A stretch of 64,000 nucleotides of DNA from Cellulomonas sp. URHE0023 (GTDB lineage Bacteria > Actinomycetota > Actinomycetes > Actinomycetales > Cellulomonadaceae). This document shows positions 59,180-64,000 of the stretch, in pieces (within the stretch, counting starts at the first letter, position 1; each line of letters starts with the position of its first letter). Below the pieces are notes generated by a model. That model ran no database searches and was not told where the DNA came from. It worked only from the letters and a program-made list of their open reading frames with translations. Both the position numbers and the translations under genes were made by a program. Where the stretch lies: positions 1,240,001 through 1,304,000 of the forward strand of contig NZ_JIAN01000005.1 of assembly GCF_000688475.1 (NCBI RefSeq), read 5' to 3'.

Positions 59180-59502
59180 GTCCGGACCCGTTCACGGGAC
59201 GGTACGGGTGCCAGGAGCACCCAGACCGACGGCAGTGCCAGTGCGGCAGCGACCGGCCAGGCGAGGTCCTCGACAGGGCTGAGCCAGACGGTCACGCCGA
59301 GGAGGGATGCCGCGTCGTACCGGAACAGGTCGGCGGCGATCATCAGGCTGTCGAACACGACGGTGAGCGCAACGAGGACGACGAGGGTCACGGCGACGGG
59401 ACGCGCGAACGGCATCCCCCGCCGGCGTGCTGCCCGCGCTCCGGCCACGGCGAGCGCAGCAGCGCACGCGACGAACACGAGGTCCAGCTCCAGGTACGTC
59501 AT
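59176..59502 (-). CDS. crtYf: C50 carotenoid cyclase subunit CrtYf
   Basis: This is one of two small membrane subunits of the C50 cyclase that closes the end rings. The 108 residues have three hydrophobic helices and the family segment FDSLMIAADLFRYD, followed by WLSPVEDLAWPVAAALALP. It overlaps crtYe and crtEb by 4 bases each. The ring type (epsilon in decaprenoxanthin, gamma in sarcinaxanthin) cannot be decided from motifs alone. Confidence 0.88.
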   Translation of the reverse strand: MTYLELDLVFVACAAALAVAGARAARRRGMPFARPVAVTLVVLVALTVVFDSLMIAADLFRYDAASLLGVTVWLSPVEDLAWPVAAALALPSVWVLLAPVPSRERVRT

Positions 59503-59825
59503 GCGTCGACCTCCCGACGCGTCACGAGCCGGCCCGTCGCCGTGAAGACGACCATCGTGAGATAGCTGAAGAACGTGACGAAGACGAGCTCCTCGAGCGG
59601 AAGGTGCGGTGCGATGCTCACGCCGAGCAGGGCACTCCCCCACCCCCGCTCGAAGATGCCGCGAGTGATGGCCATGACGTCCCACGAGAGGAAGAGCGTC
59701 ACACCGAGCGCCAGCACGACGGCGGCTCGTCGGGGCTCCGCCCACACGAACAGCCGGTGCCTGGCGTCGAGGAGCGCGACGCCGGTCAGGCTGAGCAGCA
59801 GTGCGGCCAGGTACGAGCCCTTCAT
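59499..59825 (-). CDS. crtYe: C50 carotenoid cyclase subunit CrtYe
   Basis: This is the partner subunit of CrtYf, also 108 residues with three hydrophobic helices. Family features are FLSWDVMAITRGIFERG and LPLEELVFVTFFSYLTMVVF. ATG at 59825 gives the family N-terminus MKGSYLAALLLSL. It overlaps crtI and crtYf by 4 bases. Gene order crtI-crtYe-crtYf-crtEb equals that of Corynebacterium glutamicum. Confidence 0.9.
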   Translation of the reverse strand: MKGSYLAALLLSLTGVALLDARHRLFVWAEPRRAAVVLALGVTLFLSWDVMAITRGIFERGWGSALLGVSIAPHLPLEELVFVTFFSYLTMVVFTATGRLVTRREVDA

Positions 59826-61423
59826 CCCGCGCCTCCGGTGCGGACAGGAGTCGGTGTGGACGGGGCGAGAGGCGCTGTCAGCGGCCCCGACGACCGGTCG
59901 CCGCGGAGCCGCTTGATCACGAGCTCCGCGCTGATGAGACACATGGGCAGGCCGATGCCGGGGATGGTCGAGCCGCCCGCGTACAGCAGGCCGTCCACCT
60001 TCGCCGACGCGTTCCGACCACGCCACCAGGCACTCTGCCGCAGCACGTGCGCCGGTCCGAGCGCACCGCCGGACCACGCCGACAGGTCCCGGGCGAAGTC
60101 GGCCGGACCCACGGTGCGTCGCACGAGCACGCGGTCGGCGAGGTCCGGGATCCCCGCGACCGTCGCGAGCCGGCGGATGGCGTCGTCGGCCACCTGCTCG
60201 ACCACAGGGTCGCCACTGCCGCCGATCGCGACGTCCGCCGGTACCGGGATCAGCAGGAACAGGTTCTCCGTGTCAGCCGGCGCGACGCTGGGATCCGTTC
60301 GCGACGGCGCGCACACGTACATCGACCCGGCGTCCGGGACGTGCCGGTCCCGCCCGAAGACGGCGTCGATGTTGGCGCGCCAGTCCGCCGCGAAGACCAG
60401 GGTGTGGTGCGTGAGCTCCGGCACGCGGCCGCGGACGCCCAGGTGGACGAGCACGGCACCCGGCCCGGGGTCACGACGGTCCCACCACTTCTCGGGGTAC
60501 GTGCGCAGGTGGGGCGGGAGGATCTCGGTCTCCAGGTGGTGCAGGTCACCGGCGCCCACCACGACGTCCGCTGCCAGAACGTGCTCGCGATCGTGGTCGT
60601 CGCGGTAGCGCACGCCCGTGACCCGGGCACCCGGCGCATCCGTGGTCAGCACCTGAACCACCCGGGCGCCGGTGCGGATCGTCGCACCCTCGCGTACGGC
60701 GAGCCGCTCGAGCGCGTCGACGAGCGTGCCGAACCCGCCGCGCGGGTAGAGCACTCCTTCGACCAGGTCGGCGTGGCTCATGAGGTGGTACAGCGCGGGT
60801 GCCTGGTCCGGTGCCGTCCCGAGGAAGACCGCGGGGTACCCGAGCACCCGACGCAGCCGCTCGTCGCGGAACCTCCGGCCCACGTACGCGTCGAGCGTCT
60901 GCAGGACGAGAGGTAGCAGCCGACCGGCATGGCGCAGGACCGCCGGAGACAGCAGCCGGGGCAGCGACTCGAACGTCGAGTAGAGCAGGTGCTCGCGCGC
61001 CAGCTCGGTGGTCCGCCGAGCCGATGCGAGGTAGCGGCGCAGCTGTGCTCCGGCGCCCGCCTCCACGGCCTCGAACCGTGCCACGGCGTCCTCGAGCCCG
61101 GACCGGAGCTCGAGCGGGTCCGCGCCGCTCTCGAACCACGCGCGGTACGCGGGGTCGAGGCGCACCAGGTCCATCTCGGCGTCGGCGCTCGTGCCGAGAA
61201 GCGTGAAGAAGTGGTCGATGACCTCGGGCATGAGGTACCACGACGGTCCGGTGTCGAACCGGAAACCCTCGGACTCCCACGTCCCCGCGCGGCCTCCGAG
61301 CTGGTCGCGCTGCTCGAGCACGACCACGTCGTACCCGTCACGGGCGAGCAGTGCGGCGGTGCCCAGGCCCGCGACGCCAGCACCGATGACGACGGCCCTG
61401 GTCCCCCGCGTCGCGGTGGTCAT
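59822..61423 (-). CDS. crtI: Phytoene desaturase CrtI
   Basis: This FAD enzyme introduces four double bonds into phytoene to give lycopene. The 533 residues have N-terminal FAD motif VIGAGVAGLGTAALLARDG with DQLGGRAGTWES, and the C-terminal DGLLYAGGSTIPGIGLPM. ATG at 61423 follows the end of crtB by a 4-base overlap. A roughly 25-residue Pro/Thr-rich tail closes the protein. Confidence 0.96.
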   Translation of the reverse strand: MTTATRGTRAVVIGAGVAGLGTAALLARDGYDVVVLEQRDQLGGRAGTWESEGFRFDTGPSWYLMPEVIDHFFTLLGTSADAEMDLVRLDPAYRAWFESGADPLELRSGLEDAVARFEAVEAGAGAQLRRYLASARRTTELAREHLLYSTFESLPRLLSPAVLRHAGRLLPLVLQTLDAYVGRRFRDERLRRVLGYPAVFLGTAPDQAPALYHLMSHADLVEGVLYPRGGFGTLVDALERLAVREGATIRTGARVVQVLTTDAPGARVTGVRYRDDHDREHVLAADVVVGAGDLHHLETEILPPHLRTYPEKWWDRRDPGPGAVLVHLGVRGRVPELTHHTLVFAADWRANIDAVFGRDRHVPDAGSMYVCAPSRTDPSVAPADTENLFLLIPVPADVAIGGSGDPVVEQVADDAIRRLATVAGIPDLADRVLVRRTVGPADFARDLSAWSGGALGPAHVLRQSAWWRGRNASAKVDGLLYAGGSTIPGIGLPMCLISAELVIKRLRGDRSSGPLTAPLAPSTPTPVRTGGAG

Positions 61424-62325
61424 GACCGAGCCGCCCGTGCCTGGGGCCGGCCGAGGAGGCTCCGCGTCAGGACGAGCGCCTTGACGGCGGTGGGCACGCG
61501 GACCCGACGGACCTCGATCTGCGCCGCTGGAGTCCCCCGGAGTCGAACGCTGAGCGCAGCGAACAGGTCGTGCGCGGCGCGGACCCCGCGCCGGCAGGAG
61601 GCGGGCAGGTCCTCGATCACGCGTGCGGCGGCCGCGAGGTCCGCGTCGATGTCGTCGAGCAGGACGTCCCGACGGGCGTCGGTGAGGTGTTCTGTACCGA
61701 CGCCGGGGAAGTAGCTGCGCCCGAGGGCGTCCCGGTCGGCGGCGAGGTCCCGCAGGAAGTTGACCTTCTGGAACGCCGCCCCGAGCCGGCGAGCACCCTC
61801 GGCGAGCGCGTCGTACCGGGCTTCGTGCTCGGCAGGGGTGCCGGGCTCGCACGCCACGAAGATCCGCAGGCACATGAGCCCGACCACCTCGGCGGAGCCG
61901 TGGACGTAGCTGGCGAACGAGGTGTCGTCGTGCGTGGCTCGCTTCAGGTCCGTGCGCATGGACGCGAAGAACGGGTCGACGAGGTCGGGTCCGATCCCGC
62001 ACTCGCGTGCCGTCAGCGCGAACGCGTGCACGACGAGGTTGGTGGAGAAGCCTCTGTCGGTCGCACGAGCGGTCTCCGCCTGGAGCTCGTCCAGCACCGC
62101 GGCCCGTTCAGCGGGCGACAGGGGAAGCGAGGGAGCGTCGACCACCTCGTCAGCGAGCCGCACGAGTCCGTAGACCGTGCGGACGTGCCCGCGGACCGGC
62201 TCGTCGAGCATCCGGGCAGCCCACGAGAAGGACGTCGAGTACCGGTCGATCACGAGGGCGGCGCTGGCCCTGGCGAGGTCGTCGTAGTCCTGTGATGACG
62301 TGGTCGCCTGGGTGGTGGTGGTCAC
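61420..62325 (-). CDS. crtB: Phytoene synthase CrtB
   Basis: The enzyme condenses two geranylgeranyl diphosphates into phytoene. The 301 residues carry the Asp-rich first motif RLADEVVDAP, a preceding YSTSFSWAARML, and the second motif NFLRDLAADRDALGRSYFP. The start is GTG at 62325. It overlaps crtE and crtI by 4 bases each. Confidence 0.96.
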   Translation of the reverse strand: MTTTTQATTSSQDYDDLARASAALVIDRYSTSFSWAARMLDEPVRGHVRTVYGLVRLADEVVDAPSLPLSPAERAAVLDELQAETARATDRGFSTNLVVHAFALTARECGIGPDLVDPFFASMRTDLKRATHDDTSFASYVHGSAEVVGLMCLRIFVACEPGTPAEHEARYDALAEGARRLGAAFQKVNFLRDLAADRDALGRSYFPGVGTEHLTDARRDVLLDDIDADLAAAARVIEDLPASCRRGVRAAHDLFAALSVRLRGTPAAQIEVRRVRVPTAVKALVLTRSLLGRPQARAARS

Positions 62326-63356
62326 GCGACCCGCCTCCGCACGACGAGCAGCGCCTGCGTGAGTCGTTCCACGACCTCGGCGACGGGCCCGATCTCGAGG
62401 GCGAGGACGAGGGCCTCCCGGACGTGCTGGTCGACGAGGTCCTCGACGAACGCGCGGGACCCGCAGCGGACGAGTGCGTCGCGGACGGTGTCTGCGGTGG
62501 CCTCAGTGAGATCGGGGTCGCCCAGGTGGGGCGCGATGGAGGGCCAGGCGCTCGTGGTGCGGGCGTGTGCGACGAGGGCGGTGACGGTCCCCTCGCGCAG
62601 GTCGGACAGGGTGCTCTTGCCGGTGAGGGTCTCGTCGCCGAACGTTCCGAGCAGGTCGTCCTGGAGCTGGAAGGCGATTCCGAGAAGACGACCCAGCCGA
62701 TCGAGCCGTGGCAGCAGGAAGTCCGGTACGCCGGCCAGGAGGGCACCCGCCTGGAGCGGGAGCGAGAACGAGTAGACCGCAGTCTTGTGCTCCTCGACCG
62801 TCAGCACGTCCGTGAGCGTGGGCCAGTCCGTCTGCAGCCCGAGCCGGACGTCTCCGAGCTCGCCGCCCGCCGTGAGGCGGATCGTCTCGTCGAGCAGGTC
62901 GAGCAGGCGCGTGACGGTCCCCCGGTCGGTGTCCGCTGTCGCGACCAGGCGCGTGGCGCCGACGAGCGCGAGGTCACCCGCGAGGATTCCGGCAGCCTGG
63001 CCATACCGGTGCGCGCGGGTGACCTCTGCTCCCGCGGCGCGCCCGCGTGCCTCGAACGCGCCGGAGACGTTGAGCCGCCCTCGCCGGCTCAGGTCGTGGT
63101 CGATCACGTCGTCGTGCATGACGAAGGCCGTGTGCAACAGCTCGACGGCGTCGCCGACCTGCTGGGCGACCTCCGGCCTGTTCCCACCGAAGGCCCGGTA
63201 GGTCGCCTGCAGGAGGTCCGGCCGCAGCCGCTTGCCGCCGTCTGCCGCGTCGGACATCGCCTCCCAGAGAGCCCGCGCCTCGGCGCCGTCCGCCCGTTCG
63301 GCGCCCTTGACGAAGAAGGCACCGAACGCCTGGAGGTCGAGCAGCTCGGCGGTCAT
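62322..63356 (-). CDS. crtE: Geranylgeranyl diphosphate synthase CrtE
   Basis: This trans-prenyltransferase makes the C20 precursor. The 344 residues show the first Asp-rich motif HDDVIDHD, GGKRLRPDLLQATY near the start, and the second motif FQLQDDLLGTFGD. It overlaps idi and crtB by 4 bases. Its place in the crt operon assigns the C20 product. Confidence 0.94.
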   Translation of the reverse strand: MTAELLDLQAFGAFFVKGAERADGAEARALWEAMSDAADGGKRLRPDLLQATYRAFGGNRPEVAQQVGDAVELLHTAFVMHDDVIDHDLSRRGRLNVSGAFEARGRAAGAEVTRAHRYGQAAGILAGDLALVGATRLVATADTDRGTVTRLLDLLDETIRLTAGGELGDVRLGLQTDWPTLTDVLTVEEHKTAVYSFSLPLQAGALLAGVPDFLLPRLDRLGRLLGIAFQLQDDLLGTFGDETLTGKSTLSDLREGTVTALVAHARTTSAWPSIAPHLGDPDLTEATADTVRDALVRCGSRAFVEDLVDQHVREALVLALEIGPVAEVVERLTQALLVVRRRVA

Positions 63357-63922
63357 GACGCCCGTGCCAGGCGCTCAGGTTCGGCAGGGACGAGCTCGGC
63401 GAGCTGCCGCACCTGGTCGACCATCCACGGGCTGAAGGCCCAGCCGGCCGCGGCAACGGCCCGTCCGAGGTCGACCGTCGAGACCCAGCGGAGCTCGGCG
63501 ACCTCGTCGGGGTTGGGTGTCGGCTCCTGGTGGGTGACGGCGAACCAGACGGGGCAGAACTCGTTCTCGACGACACCGCCGGCGTCGGTCGCGCGGTACC
63601 GGAAGTCCGGGAGCAGCGGCTCGACGTCCTCCACCTCGACGCCCAGCTCTGTCCAGGCGTGGCGCTCTATGGCGTCTGCCATCGGCTCCCCCGGGCGCGG
63701 GTGCCCGCAGAACGAGTTGGTCCACACGCCGGGCCAGGTGGTCTTGCTGAGCGCGCGACGCGTGACCAGGAGCAGTCCGGTGGGCGAGAACAGGTAGCAG
63801 GAGAACGCGAGGTGCAGCGGGGTGGTCGCGCTGTGGACCGTGCGGCGCGGCGCGGTGCCACACGGCGCACCGACCTCGTCCAGGAGGACGACGAGGTCGT
63901 CGGTGCTGGCGGTCGCGGTCAT
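63353..63922 (-). CDS. idi: Isopentenyl-diphosphate delta-isomerase, type I
   Basis: The enzyme interconverts IPP and DMAPP, feeding the isoprenoid pathway. The 189 residues have the type I Nudix-like fold with LAFSCYLFSPTG, NSFCGHPRPGE (catalytic Cys) and ENEFCPVWF (catalytic Glu). ATG at 63922 is chosen because GAGGAG lies six bases upstream. It is the first gene of the seven-gene carotenoid operon and overlaps crtE by 4 bases. Confidence 0.96.
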   Translation of the reverse strand: MTATASTDDLVVLLDEVGAPCGTAPRRTVHSATTPLHLAFSCYLFSPTGLLLVTRRALSKTTWPGVWTNSFCGHPRPGEPMADAIERHAWTELGVEVEDVEPLLPDFRYRATDAGGVVENEFCPVWFAVTHQEPTPNPDEVAELRWVSTVDLGRAVAAAGWAFSPWMVDQVRQLAELVPAEPERLARAS

Positions 63923-63969
63923 TGCTCGCTCCTCGGATCGGGTCGCTCGGACCACGGTAGATCTATTTT

Positions 63970-64000
63970 GCTAGCCTGGCTAGATATAAATCAGGCTAGC
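63970..64000. promoter_or_regulatory. Palindromic operator upstream of idi-crt operon
   Basis: There is an inverted repeat GCTAGCCTG / CAGGCTAGC (9-bp arms, 13-base spacer), with a further GGCTAG inside the spacer and an AT-rich core. It lies 48 bp upstream of idi and touches the window edge. C50 carotenoid operons are often controlled by a divergent MarR-type repressor (CrtR), whose gene would lie just outside. The repeat is certain; the regulator is inferred. Confidence 0.6.

Overview
The window is GC-rich, gene-dense actinobacterial chromosome. Gene content, GTG/TTG starts and gene order point to a high-GC Micrococcales bacterium, most likely Cellulomonas-like. That assignment is inferred from protein families and synteny; no rRNA gene is present to test it. 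The window contains the replication origin. The leftward block jag-yidC-yidD-rnpA-rpmH diverges from the rightward block dnaA-dnaN-gnd-recF-dciA-gyrB-gyrA, and DnaA boxes lie in front of dnaA and in the dnaA-dnaN gap.

Left to right. (1) 0-11.6 kb: replicative helicase dnaB, carrying an in-frame class 3 intein, and the rpsF-ssb-rpsR-rplI operon, both leftward. A MATE-family exporter and a complete rightward branched-chain amino-acid ABC operon (livJHMGF) lie between them. (2) 11.8-19.5 kb: a bifunctional penicillin-binding protein, a PadR regulator coupled to inositol-phosphate synthase, an MFS exporter, and a LOV-GAF-PP2C phosphatase that should sense blue light. (3) 19.5-31.3 kb: cca, a Nudix hydrolase, a DUF6049 protein, murJ, a separate membrane pseudokinase, trxB-trxA, an aminotransferase and a D-Ala-D-Ala ligase-like gene. 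This resembles the arrangement left of oriC in other actinobacteria. (4) 31.4-40.2 kb: parB, an unusually long parA, rsmG, a 2.4-kb gene-free stretch, then jag-yidC-yidD-rnpA-rpmH. Seven perfect parS sites lie at 34.0-37.7 kb. Three are inside the parA reading frame, and a 9-bp minisatellite sits between two of the others. (5) 40.2-52.9 kb: the oriC and dnaA-gyrA replication block, ending with a DUF3566 membrane protein. (6) 52.9-58.2 kb: tRNA-Ile, a 39-residue DLW-39 protein and tRNA-Ala, followed by an accessory patch. The patch holds a 5'-truncated gene fragment starting at the tRNA-Ala 3' end, several lipoproteins (two are a 656-bp tandem duplication) and long stretches with no convincing gene. 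(7) 58.2-64 kb: a tightly overlapping leftward operon idi-crtE-crtB-crtI-crtYe-crtYf-crtEb for a C50 carotenoid of the decaprenoxanthin type. A palindromic operator upstream reaches the window edge.

The genes form a few coherent modules: replication initiation and elongation (dnaA, dnaN, recF, dciA, gyrBA, dnaB, ssb), chromosome segregation (parABS), envelope synthesis (murJ with pseudokinase, PBP, ddl-like, yidC), thiol redox (trxBA), amino-acid uptake (liv) and pigment synthesis (crt). The points most worth a second look are the class 3 intein with a decayed endonuclease and zinc-finger insertion, the parS sites embedded in an extended ParA, the minisatellite inside the parS cluster, the LOV phosphatase, and the scar-like gene fragment at tRNA-Ala.
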